Source: Gammaproteobacteria bacterium (GTDB taxonomy: Bacteria > Pseudomonadota > Gammaproteobacteria > UBA6429 > Thiohalophilaceae). From it: 9,311 nucleotides of DNA. A program made the position numbers and the translations under genes. This document shows, in pieces, positions 1 through 6,232 of this stretch (its first letter is position 1; every line of letters starts with the position of its first letter). The stretch is taken from assembly GCA_024641445.1 (NCBI GenBank), contig JAHEDA010000080.1, positions 1 through 9,311 on the forward strand. The letters are read 5' to 3'. Below the pieces are notes generated by a model that made no database searches, was not told the origin of the DNA, and was given only the letters and a program-made list of their open reading frames with translations.

Positions 1-1
1 C

Positions 2-793
2 GCCCTCCGTGCCGTGCTGGAGGACCTCCACCAGTGGCGACCCGACGAGGTCATCGTGAATGGTGATGTGATCAATCGCGGGCCGTACAGCCTGAAGGGA
101 TTACAACTCCTGCAACAACACCTTCCACAGGCGCGTTATCTAAGCGGCAATCATGAGACCTTTGTCATGCACTGTGCCAGCGAGGTACTAACGCCCGATA
201 ATCCAAAGTATGAACTGCGCCAATTTGCGCAGTGGACGGTGGCGCAACTGGGTCCGGAGATATTGGCGGAGATTAAAGACTGGCCCGACCACCTCGATAT
301 GAAAGAGCTTGAGGGTGGTTCCTCGTATCACATCACCCACGGTTCACGCCTGGGCAGTCGCGAGGGGATCAGCGCGCGTACCCCCGAGGAGGCCCTGCCG
401 ATCAAGCTGGGTGACTATCGCGAGCTGTTTGTCTGTTCGCACACCCACAAGGCGATGCGGCGAGAGTTTAATGGCACCCTGATCGTGAACACCGGCTCGG
501 TCGGGCAACCCATGGATGAAGACCCCCGTGCGGCCTACGGACGCTTTGTCTATTCCGATCGGCACTGGCAGGGTGAGTTACGTCGTGTTGCCTACGACAA
601 GGCCCAGGCCGAGCGTGACTTTATTGAGAGTGGTTTCCTGGAGGCCGGTGGGCCACTGGTGCAACTGATCATGCAAGAACACAAATATAATCGACCCTTC
701 ATCGGCCCGATGATGGCGCAGTATCACGGTATGATTGTGGCAGGAGAGATTAGTTTGGCGGACGTAGTAGGAAGGTATTTGAATCGATCCTGA
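2..793 (+). CDS. Metallophosphoesterase, calcineurin-like (5' end off the window)
   Basis: This is a two-metal phosphoesterase of the YfcE/ApaH-like superfamily, which hydrolyses phosphomonoesters or diesters in the cytoplasm; the substrate cannot be read from sequence. The reading frame is open to the left edge and begins ALRAVLEDL, the stretch that normally follows the first metal motif (DxHGN) in this family. The true start and the first Asp/His ligands therefore lie upstream of base 1, and the GTG at 14 is unlikely to be the start. Visible family motifs in order are NGDVINRGP (second metal block), SGNHE (the GNHE block), ITHGS (metal His), CSHTHKA (the GHTH block, with Ser for Gly) and NTGSVGQP followed by DPRAAYGRF, typical of the C-terminal half of the YfcE type. 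All blocks visible here are intact. It ends at a TGA 36 bases before the convergent DUF2306 gene ends. Family confidence is high, specific function low. Confidence 0.9.
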   Translation, partial: ALRAVLEDLHQWRPDEVIVNGDVINRGPYSLKGLQLLQQHLPQARYLSGNHETFVMHCASEVLTPDNPKYELRQFAQWTVAQLGPEILAEIKDWPDHLDMKELEGGSSYHITHGSRLGSREGISARTPEEALPIKLGDYRELFVCSHTHKAMRREFNGTLIVNTGSVGQPMDEDPRAAYGRFVYSDRHWQGELRRVAYDKAQAERDFIESGFLEAGGPLVQLIMQEHKYNRPFIGPMMAQYHGMIVAGEISLADVVGRYLNRS

Positions 794-829
794 GTGACGT
801 GAAACCGATAGTGACACCCTGAAGTTGTG

Positions 830-1216
830 CTAACTAAAAATCCAGCTATGGAGCAGGCGGCCTGGCGATAAGGCAAAGGCGCCGGCCGTGATAATCCCTC
901 CGAAATAAACCCCCAGCATGCTCAATCGGTGATGGCGAATGTTGCCTCGGCGCACTGCGAGATAGGCGCGGGTGACAAACGTAAAAACGACCAGGCAGAA
1001 AATATGGATCAGACCAAAGTGATCAAACAATGTTGGGCCAATCTGGGCGGGCATGGTCAATGCGATAGAGGCTGTCAGCAGCATCAGTAGCATATACGCC
1101 TTGCCGAGATTTTTGTGCAAGGCCGTACCTTTACGGTTTAGCAGTAGGTAGGTGCCGATTAAAAATGCGGGAATAACCGTGGCAAGGTGGAGGTAGGCGA
1201 GGTGTAGATAGGTCAT
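830..1216 (-). CDS. DUF2306-type small integral membrane protein
   Basis: A 128-residue protein of about four predicted transmembrane helices (roughly residues 6-26, 40-58, 64-84 and 98-116), most likely in the inner membrane. The arrangement of an early HLA..P segment, the LNRKGTALHKNLGKAYM motif between helices 1 and 2, and RRGNIRHHRLSMLGVYFGG before the last helix matches the DUF2306 family, whose conserved His residues sit beside short basic loops. The function of that family is not established; heme or metal contact is only a guess from the histidines. The start is supported by AAGGA (minus strand, 1224-1228) seven bases upstream. The gene begins 39 bases after the mtnC stop on the same strand, so it may be the last cistron of the mtn transcript, although a link to methionine salvage is not evident. 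No clear intrinsic terminator is visible in the 36 bases shared with the convergent phosphoesterase gene. Confidence 0.8.
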   Translation of the reverse strand: MTYLHLAYLHLATVIPAFLIGTYLLLNRKGTALHKNLGKAYMLLMLLTASIALTMPAQIGPTLFDHFGLIHIFCLVVFTFVTRAYLAVRRGNIRHHRLSMLGVYFGGIITAGAFALSPGRLLHSWIFS

Positions 1217-1255
1217 AAAGAGTTCCTTTCTTACGCATTCATAATCTTGAGTAGA

Positions 1256-1939
1256 TTAGAAGAAGTATTTTTCAATCGCATTAAAATCAGTGAAAAATGG
1301 TTCGGATTTAGTTGCTGGTCCATTCCCTTCTCGTATCAACCACCCCGTCTGCATGCCCGCAAGCTTCGCGGCGTCGAGCTCCTCGCTGATATCAGAGAGG
1401 AATAAAATTTCATCCGCAGGCAATTGTAGTTCCTTAATTATTTTCATGTATGACTCGGCCTCACGCTTGTGGCCGATATGGGTGTCGAAGTAAGCGCTGA
1501 ACAGTGGCGTCATGTCACCGAAATCGCTAAATCCAAACAGGAGTTTTTGTGCGTAGACCGAGCCGGAGGAGTAAACGTAGAGCTTTATTCCACGCGCATG
1601 CCACTGCTTGAGATTTTTATAGGCATCCTGATACACGTGCCCGGTAAAGTCACCGTTCTTGTAACCATGTTCCCAGACCAGGCCTTGCAGTGACTTCAAG
1701 GGCGTGGCCTTTTTATCCGCATCGATCCATGCAATCAGGGTCTGCACAACGGCGACATCATTAAGACCGCCGCCAGCCTCGTGATCGACATCGTTCAGTA
1801 ACTGTCTTACTGCCGGGTCGTGGCTATGCTCCGCTACGTAGGCGGGCAGGTGTGCCCGCGCGTAGGGGAACAATACATCCTTAACAAACGACAGCGAGGA
1901 GGTGGTGCCTTCAATGTCAGTGAGAACGGCCTGAATCAT
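1256..1939 (-). CDS. mtnC: Acireductone synthase (enolase-phosphatase E1)
   Basis: MtnC is a cytoplasmic HAD-superfamily enzyme of methionine salvage. It enolises 2,3-diketo-5-methylthiopentyl-1-phosphate and then removes the phosphate to give acireductone. Its 227 residues match the usual length. HAD motif I is TDIEGTTSS with Asp8 and Glu10; the family has DxE here instead of the common DxD. Motif II is YSSGS (residues 124-127 SSGS), motif III Lys158 in GHKREAESY, and motif IV LSDISEELDAAKLAG with Asp183. SFVKDVLFPYA (17-27) is the family's conserved cap entry. No key residue is missing. The ATG overlaps the mtnD TGA (ATGA at 1936-1939 on the minus strand) and no strong Shine-Dalgarno sequence precedes it, so translation probably depends on coupling to mtnD. 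Confidence 0.97.
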   Translation of the reverse strand: MIQAVLTDIEGTTSSLSFVKDVLFPYARAHLPAYVAEHSHDPAVRQLLNDVDHEAGGGLNDVAVVQTLIAWIDADKKATPLKSLQGLVWEHGYKNGDFTGHVYQDAYKNLKQWHARGIKLYVYSSGSVYAQKLLFGFSDFGDMTPLFSAYFDTHIGHKREAESYMKIIKELQLPADEILFLSDISEELDAAKLAGMQTGWLIREGNGPATKSEPFFTDFNAIEKYFF

Positions 1940-2496
1940 GATGAGCGATGTGCCAACTTGTCATAGGTAGGAAATTTCTTGGCGATATCGCTGCCGGTGA
2001 AGTTGCCGACCCAACCCTCGGGCGTGGTAAAGAAACGGATGCACTTGAAGCTCGGCTTGCTGCCCATGTCAAACCAGTGTGTGGTATTGGCGGGGACCGA
2101 GATCAGGTCGCCCTTCTCGCAGTAAACGGCATAGACGTGGTTGTTCTGGTGAATATAAAAGATGCCACTGCCATCGACGAAAAAGCGTACCTCGAAGTCG
2201 GCGTGGGTGTGTTCATCGAGGAACTTGGCGCGCATCTCGTCCTTCTTGGGGTTATCCGGTGTCAACGCCACGACATCCACACTGGTAAAGCCATACTGCT
2301 GATTCAGGCGTTCAACGTCCTCGGCATAGGCCTTGAGTACATCGTCCTGTTGCGCCGTTGCGCTTAAGGTGTGCTCGGCCTCCCACTGCTCGAACTGGAC
2401 ACCGATAGCGCTGAGGCGATCGGTGATCTCCTCGAACTCCCGGAAGTCTTCATGAATAGTTGTGTTGTCTTCCTTAAAAATTGTCAATCGGCTCAT
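1936..2496 (-). CDS. mtnD: Acireductone dioxygenase (ARD)
   Basis: MtnD is a cytoplasmic cupin metalloenzyme. With Fe2+ it cleaves acireductone to formate and 4-methylthio-2-oxobutanoate, the immediate precursor of methionine; the Ni2+ form of known ARDs instead gives methylthiopropionate, CO and formate. The 186 residues cover a complete enzyme. The metal ligands are visible as EHTHADFEVRFF (His96, His98, Glu102) and ANTTHWFDMG (His140), the same numbering as in the well-studied Klebsiella ARD. GSGIFYIH and GDLISVP are the expected cupin strands. Sequence cannot tell which metal is used in vivo. The start is supported by GAGG (minus strand, 2504-2507) seven bases upstream. The ATG overlaps the mtnB stop as ATGA (2493-2496), and the stop overlaps the mtnC start in the same way, which indicates one transcript with translational coupling. 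Confidence 0.97.
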   Translation of the reverse strand: MSRLTIFKEDNTTIHEDFREFEEITDRLSAIGVQFEQWEAEHTLSATAQQDDVLKAYAEDVERLNQQYGFTSVDVVALTPDNPKKDEMRAKFLDEHTHADFEVRFFVDGSGIFYIHQNNHVYAVYCEKGDLISVPANTTHWFDMGSKPSFKCIRFFTTPEGWVGNFTGSDIAKKFPTYDKLAHRSS

Positions 2497-3116
2497 CGTC
2501 TCACCTCGTAGAGTTTTAGTTCGCAGGCAAATAAAAACTCAAATGCCTCCATGTGGCGCAGGGTCTCCGCTACATCCTGACCCCAGGTATAAAGTCCGTG
2601 TCCCGCTATCAGATAACCCTGTATTCGAGGATTGCTGCTCATATAGGCCTCAACCTTGTTGGCCAGTCGCGGGATGTCCTGGTCGTTGGGGAAGATGGGG
2701 ATTGTGATCTTGCTTGCATGGGTGGTTATACCACTGAAGGCCTTGAGGAGTTCGTAGTCTTCCAGTAATAGCGCGGTGTCGTTCAGCCGCGATAATAGTG
2801 TTGCATTCATCGAGTGGGTATGGAGTACGGCACCGACCTCGTGATAACGCCTGTAGAGTTGCGTATGCAGATGCGTCTCGGCTGAGGGTTTGCATCCTGC
2901 CTGGAGTGAATTGCCCTGCATGTCGGCCAGCATAATATCGTTGAGGGTGAGCTTGCCCTTATGCCGACCCGAGACAGTAATGGCCATGCTTGTGTCATCC
3001 AGGCGGGCAGAAAAATTACCACTGGTGGCGGGCACCCAACCCTTCTCGTGCAGAAGGCGCCCGGCTTCCACCAAATCCTGGGCGTGACGGGCAAAATCAA
3101 TTTCATTGTGCGGCAT
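2493..3116 (-). CDS. mtnB: Methylthioribulose-1-phosphate dehydratase
   Basis: MtnB is a zinc enzyme of the class II aldolase/adducin fold that dehydrates 5-methylthioribulose-1-phosphate to 2,3-diketo-5-methylthiopentyl-1-phosphate, the substrate of MtnC. The 207 residues match the family length. Visible landmarks are WVPATSGNFSARL (27-39) and VSGRHKGKL (48-56), both phosphate-binding regions, KPSAETHLHTQLYR with Glu80, HTHS with zinc ligands His99 and His101, and the third ligand His173 in AGHGLYTWG. The last motif also separates MtnB from fuculose-phosphate aldolases. It is the first gene of the mtnB-mtnD-mtnC run. Its start has only a weak AGG eleven bases upstream, and that AGG lies in the arm of a hairpin described separately. 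No mtnA, mtnK or mtnP is in view, so the upstream half of the pathway must be encoded elsewhere. Confidence 0.96.
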   Translation of the reverse strand: MPHNEIDFARHAQDLVEAGRLLHEKGWVPATSGNFSARLDDTSMAITVSGRHKGKLTLNDIMLADMQGNSLQAGCKPSAETHLHTQLYRRYHEVGAVLHTHSMNATLLSRLNDTALLLEDYELLKAFSGITTHASKITIPIFPNDQDIPRLANKVEAYMSSNPRIQGYLIAGHGLYTWGQDVAETLRHMEAFEFLFACELKLYEVRR

Positions 3117-3127
3117 GCTAAATCAAA

Positions 3128-3147
3128 CCTGTCTGGGAAGTGACAGG
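3128..3147 (-). promoter_or_regulatory. Hairpin or dyad overlapping the mtnB ribosome binding site
   Basis: A perfect six-base inverted repeat, CCTGTC and GACAGG with an eight-base spacer, lies just upstream of mtnB. On the mtnB mRNA the second arm carries the only Shine-Dalgarno-like bases (AGG, eleven bases before the ATG). Folding would hide the ribosome binding site. As DNA, the same dyad could be a repressor operator. The repeat is seen directly; the regulatory role is inference. Confidence 0.35.
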
Positions 3148-3169
3148 ATAAGGCCTTTCCCTGCATGAG

Positions 3170-3200
3170 AAAAGCCCACGTGGGCAGAGAGCCGGGGCTT
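3170..3200 (-). terminator. Possible intrinsic terminator after the transglutaminase-like gene
   Basis: Just past the stop of the upstream minus-strand gene the transcript can pair AAGCCC (3195-3200) with GGGCTT (3172-3177), or fold the nested palindrome GCCCACGTGGGC (3174-3185). Both are followed by TTTT (3170-3173). The stem is short and the U run is only four bases, so termination may be partial. If it works, it separates the mtnBDC transcript from the genes upstream. Confidence 0.45.
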
Positions 3201-3208
3201 GCGTTTAT

Positions 3209-4357
3209 CTAGTCCCGCTCAATACGCAGCTTGAAGTAGGTCGCTGGCCCGACAATCCCTGCGGCATTGACGGCACGTACTTGTAGGCTGGCTGCCGCAG
3301 ACTTTGCTGCCCAGTTGAAGAGACTTCCCTTAATGGCCGTCCAGCTGTCCTTGCTACCTGTGTTGATCTCGAAGTGATCGAACCACGGCATGTTGTGAGA
3401 CAGCTCAATATTGAAATCGGCCTCTGGTGCAAAACCGGGCATCTGTTGCAGGTACTCCCCATCCGACTGGTAGTGCATCTGCGCGAAGGCCTGTTGGTTT
3501 TCTCTACTGTGCGTAAAACTGAGATAGGCCGTGACACGATTGAGTGAAAAATAAATATCATCAGGCTTGCGGGAAAAGAGCCGTTTGTTTTTCGGCAGGC
3601 CCTGAAAGGTCAGGGGCAGCTCCTTGCCGGTGATGGGTACGATCAGGTTGGCCGCGATGGTTCGATCACGCAGACTGGTAGAGAGATAGCCGTTAAAGGC
3701 ACGCATGAAATCGAGATAGTCCTGTATGAGTTCCTGGCCGGGACCGATAAGTGCAATCTGCTTGAGTTTGTTTTGTTGCTGGAGTTGGTAGAACTCCAGC
3801 GCATTGATAGGCCTACCCTGTTGCATGGGAATAATGCCCCACTGCGCATCGAGCAGGACCCATTTCTGATAGTTGTTCGACCACGCCTCCACTGCTACGT
3901 GGGCGCTGCCGGGTGGCCCGTAGGCGATCGTGGGGGTCTGGATGCCGATGGTACGGGCGACAATACCCTGGCTGATCAATACATCGCGCAAGACCTTGCC
4001 ATATTCGGTACAACTAAAACGCTCACCCTGTTTGGCGCGTTGCAGTATCTGCAGGCTGTTGGCGCCGGGGTCGGTGCCCTGACTATCGTGTTGCCACTGT
4101 TGGTGAACCCAGACCACGCTCTGCTGCATGCGTAGCCACTCCGTTGTGCTTGTTTGCCGAAGAACTGGCGGGAGCTGGTGACGTAGCTCACTATAGAGGG
4201 TGTCGTCGATTGAGTCTGGAAGCACCATGCGCCACACGCCTTCGCTCAAGGGGGTATTGTTACTCTCGGTGAGATGGATGCGAGACATCTGCGCGGCGGT
4301 GAGCGTGAGGGGTAACAACAGGGGCGAGAGAACGAGAATACGGGACAGTGCGTTCAT
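3209..4357 (-). CDS. Exported transglutaminase-like domain protein
   Basis: A 382-residue protein with a hydrophobic N-terminus (residues 4-22, ending LTAAQ) that looks like a cleaved signal peptide, so it probably acts in the periplasm or outside the cell. Residues about 80-175 carry the transglutaminase-like papain fold: RFSCTEYGKVLRDVLISQG with the nucleophile Cys116, AHVAVEAW with His153, and WVLLDAQWG with Asp170, the complete Cys-His-Asp triad. The remaining 200 residues show no catalytic motif I recognise; the C-terminus (SLQVRAVNAAGIVGPATYFKLRI) resembles an Ig-like or fibronectin-like beta domain. Members of this superfamily act as proteases, amidases or crosslinkers, and the reaction here is unknown. 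AGGTGA (minus strand, 4367-4372) nine bases upstream supports the start. The gene lies 134 bases downstream of the DUF2235 hydrolase on the same strand, so the two may share a transcript. Domain assignment is good; function is open. Confidence 0.8.
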   Translation of the reverse strand: MNALSRILVLSPLLLPLTLTAAQMSRIHLTESNNTPLSEGVWRMVLPDSIDDTLYSELRHQLPPVLRQTSTTEWLRMQQSVVWVHQQWQHDSQGTDPGANSLQILQRAKQGERFSCTEYGKVLRDVLISQGIVARTIGIQTPTIAYGPPGSAHVAVEAWSNNYQKWVLLDAQWGIIPMQQGRPINALEFYQLQQQNKLKQIALIGPGQELIQDYLDFMRAFNGYLSTSLRDRTIAANLIVPITGKELPLTFQGLPKNKRLFSRKPDDIYFSLNRVTAYLSFTHSRENQQAFAQMHYQSDGEYLQQMPGFAPEADFNIELSHNMPWFDHFEINTGSKDSWTAIKGSLFNWAAKSAAASLQVRAVNAAGIVGPATYFKLRIERD

Positions 4358-4421
4358 GCGGGCAGGTCACCTAATGAAGAGGGGCGATATTATCCAGCCA
4401 CGCCCCAATCATGGTAAAGGT

Positions 4422-4438
4422 ATCTCACGCGGTGAGAT
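4422..4438. repeat. Perfect inverted repeat between the DUF2235 and transglutaminase-like genes
   Basis: ATCTCACGCGGTGAGAT is a seven-base perfect inverted repeat around a three-base centre. It lies 65 bases upstream of the transglutaminase-like start. On the minus-strand transcript it is followed by ACCTTTACC rather than a run of T, so it is a poor terminator. An operator for the downstream gene or a stem in its leader fits better. I do not recognise a specific regulator site. Confidence 0.4.
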
Positions 4439-4491
4439 TTATATCGTCAGCATGAAAATATTTGCATGATGGATAATCTCTCAGAGCATTG

Positions 4492-6021
4492 TTATTGCCG
4501 TTTGGCCTTTTCCAATTCGGGGATGAGTCTGCTCCAGAATCGTGAGAATTGGCGGCGCATGCTCATCCCCAGGGCGCGTGTCATAAAAAATGAGATGAGA
4601 AAAACGCCCAGCAACCAGGGTTTTTTGAGAAGCGTGTTGAGCAGGAGCAGGGCGATATCAAGATAACTTTTTTCGGTAATATTGTTGAGGACGCCATCCT
4701 GGGCAAAAGTCAGCCACAACGCCGCTGCCGTGAGGGCGAGAAAGACAATGTGAGTGTAGTGACGCCAGATGACCAGCCAGCGCAGTTTGTCTATTAGTGA
4801 GCTTGAACCGGCGTGGGCCTGCTTGATCCTTTCGGCCACCGGGGCGAGCCAGTCATCGGCGCCCTTGTCGGAGACAAACAGGAACTCGGCAGGAAAATTG
4901 CCGGGTGCATAGCCCTCAGTGTGGGTCGTGATGCGATGGATCACGCTGCTGTGCACCTTTGTCTGAATGTGATTATCACGACAGATTGCCGCGATGTCGC
5001 GCGGCAGGTAACGGTAGTACATCGCCAGCCCGGCGCGTGAGTCGTAGAGTTTGTCGTTGATGTTGCGGTGTTCCTCATACCAGTCTGCATCGCTCGCGTG
5101 CAATAGCAGGCCTTCGGCGGTGGCCTTTTTCATCATCCAGTCCAGTGGTACCAATGACATGCCTTGCTTGGGATAACCGCCGCCGACGTTGCTGTGTACC
5201 CCGGCGAACCAGACCTGTTCGATCCGATTCGTGGTTTCATTCTCCTCGTCCCACATGGTGGGGTGGAAGGTCAGGCGTTCGTCATCCATGGCCAGGGCGT
5301 GACAGGCCTTGTGCACCCGCTTGCACAGATGCAAGTCGTTAAACTCGAAGCGATAGAATAGAAAGTTCGATACAACCTTGAGGCCGTGAAAGGGCATGCC
5401 GACGGCGCTAACGGTATCCCACACGCCGATGAAATGGATCGGTGGGCGTTTATCCTCATCATCGGCGACGTCCACGCCATATTTGCTGCGAAAGTCATCG
5501 CTGTTGGTGATGCCACAACAGGCACCCTTGAAGAGCCAACAGGTCAAACGATTAAACCACCAGCCGACAAAGGCGTGCCACACCCAGGTCATGACCGCCC
5601 AGTATTTACGTCGATAGAGTTTGTAGGCGGCATTGACGCAGTGTTGCAGGGCGAGGTCGTCGGGTATCTCGGGGTGGCGATTGTTGATGATGCCGCAGTC
5701 ATGGATAAAACCAGCGAGGGTGCGCACGGTATAGGCGCCACGACTAAAACCAAACAGATAGATGTGGTCGCCGGGTTTATATACGCGCGCAATCTCGGTA
5801 TAGAGTTGGCGGACATTGCGGCTGAGGCCATAACCAAAGGCCCCGCCCAACACCTTGAGTATCTTGCCGCTGTCGGTGCCGACACCATCGTCATACATGG
5901 CGACCTGACGGGTGGCGTCGTGCAGGTCAACCGCTTCATAGAGTTTGAAGACGTTGGTGCCTCGGTCCTTGATATTGGCGTTACCGGTACCGTCGGAACA
6001 CACCACGATATTCTTTGGCAT
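4492..6021 (-). CDS. DUF2235 alpha/beta-hydrolase with C-terminal membrane anchor
   Basis: A 509-residue protein of the DUF2235 family, which is related to the Tle1 phospholipase fold of type VI secretion effectors. It opens with IVVCSDGTGN (5-14), the family signature, followed by YDDGVGT (43-49). The nucleophile elbow is GFSRGAY with Ser93. FIGVWDTVSAVG holds Asp202 and WFAGVHSNVGGGY holds His276, the probable remaining triad members; many relatives have HSD where this protein has HSN. Residues about 141-165 are Trp-rich and hydrophobic. Two likely transmembrane helices follow at about 423-439 and 466-485, then a basic tail, so the protein is probably anchored in the inner membrane. ATG at 6021 was chosen because AAGGAGG lies six bases upstream and the signature starts at once; an in-frame ATG at 6060 would add 13 unlikely residues. 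No type VI secretion or immunity gene is adjacent. A lipase or esterase activity is plausible but unproven. Confidence 0.85.
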   Translation of the reverse strand: MPKNIVVCSDGTGNANIKDRGTNVFKLYEAVDLHDATRQVAMYDDGVGTDSGKILKVLGGAFGYGLSRNVRQLYTEIARVYKPGDHIYLFGFSRGAYTVRTLAGFIHDCGIINNRHPEIPDDLALQHCVNAAYKLYRRKYWAVMTWVWHAFVGWWFNRLTCWLFKGACCGITNSDDFRSKYGVDVADDEDKRPPIHFIGVWDTVSAVGMPFHGLKVVSNFLFYRFEFNDLHLCKRVHKACHALAMDDERLTFHPTMWDEENETTNRIEQVWFAGVHSNVGGGYPKQGMSLVPLDWMMKKATAEGLLLHASDADWYEEHRNINDKLYDSRAGLAMYYRYLPRDIAAICRDNHIQTKVHSSVIHRITTHTEGYAPGNFPAEFLFVSDKGADDWLAPVAERIKQAHAGSSSLIDKLRWLVIWRHYTHIVFLALTAAALWLTFAQDGVLNNITEKSYLDIALLLLNTLLKKPWLLGVFLISFFMTRALGMSMRRQFSRFWSRLIPELEKAKRQ

Positions 6022-6027
6022 GGCCTG

Positions 6028-6034
6028 CCTCCTT
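6028..6034 (-). promoter_or_regulatory. Strong ribosome binding site of the DUF2235 gene
   Basis: AAGGAGG on the minus strand, six bases before the ATG at 6021, is a near-ideal Shine-Dalgarno sequence. It decides the start in favour of 6021 over the upstream in-frame ATG at 6060. Confidence 0.85.
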
Positions 6035-6232
6035 GCAGTGAGCGTGGGTTGATGCATCAATATTAACGGCCAGCATTATTATCCCGCTTATGACCTCGAT
6101 ACAAGCGAGGCAATGACCATGTCATGATAAGGGGAAAAGGCGTATATGCGGCCGTGCTTATATTGCGCTATATCAATATGCTCATTGCCTGACGCGGTTT
6201 ATACTTTCCGCATAAACCAAATCCGGTCACAC
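6035..6232. other. Divergent intergenic region between DUF2235 hydrolase and histidine kinase
   Basis: This 198-base stretch must hold the promoters of both divergent genes. It contains two small dyads: CCTCG and CGAGG (6094-6110, seven-base spacer), and ATGAC-CAT-GTCAT (6113-6125). Toward the hydrolase, GATAAT (minus strand, 6078-6083) is a possible -10 element with TTGTAT (6099-6104) 15 bases upstream, a short spacing. Toward the kinase, TATACT (6200-6205) could be a -10 element, but I see no good -35. None of these promoter calls is strong. The dyads could be regulator binding sites. Confidence 0.35.

Noticed and set aside
1948..2367. A 139-codon plus-strand ORF opposite mtnD
   Set aside because: It is antisense to the metal-binding core of a clear acireductone dioxygenase. 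The frame is open only because of the codon bias on the other strand.
3117..3208. SAM or other methionine-related riboswitch upstream of mtnB
   Set aside because: The gap is 92 bases and is taken up by a terminator-like hairpin and the short dyad. I see none of the conserved cores of known SAM riboswitches.
4492..6021. A type VI secretion effector and immunity module
   Set aside because: The hydrolase belongs to a Tle1-related family, but there is no VgrG, PAAR, adaptor or immunity gene beside it, and its C-terminal membrane helices suggest a resident membrane protein.
5386..6066. A 226-codon plus-strand ORF opposite the DUF2235 gene
   Set aside because: It is antisense to a protein with intact family motifs and a strong ribosome site. 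Its translation matches no motif I know, and long antisense ORFs are common in GC-rich coding DNA.
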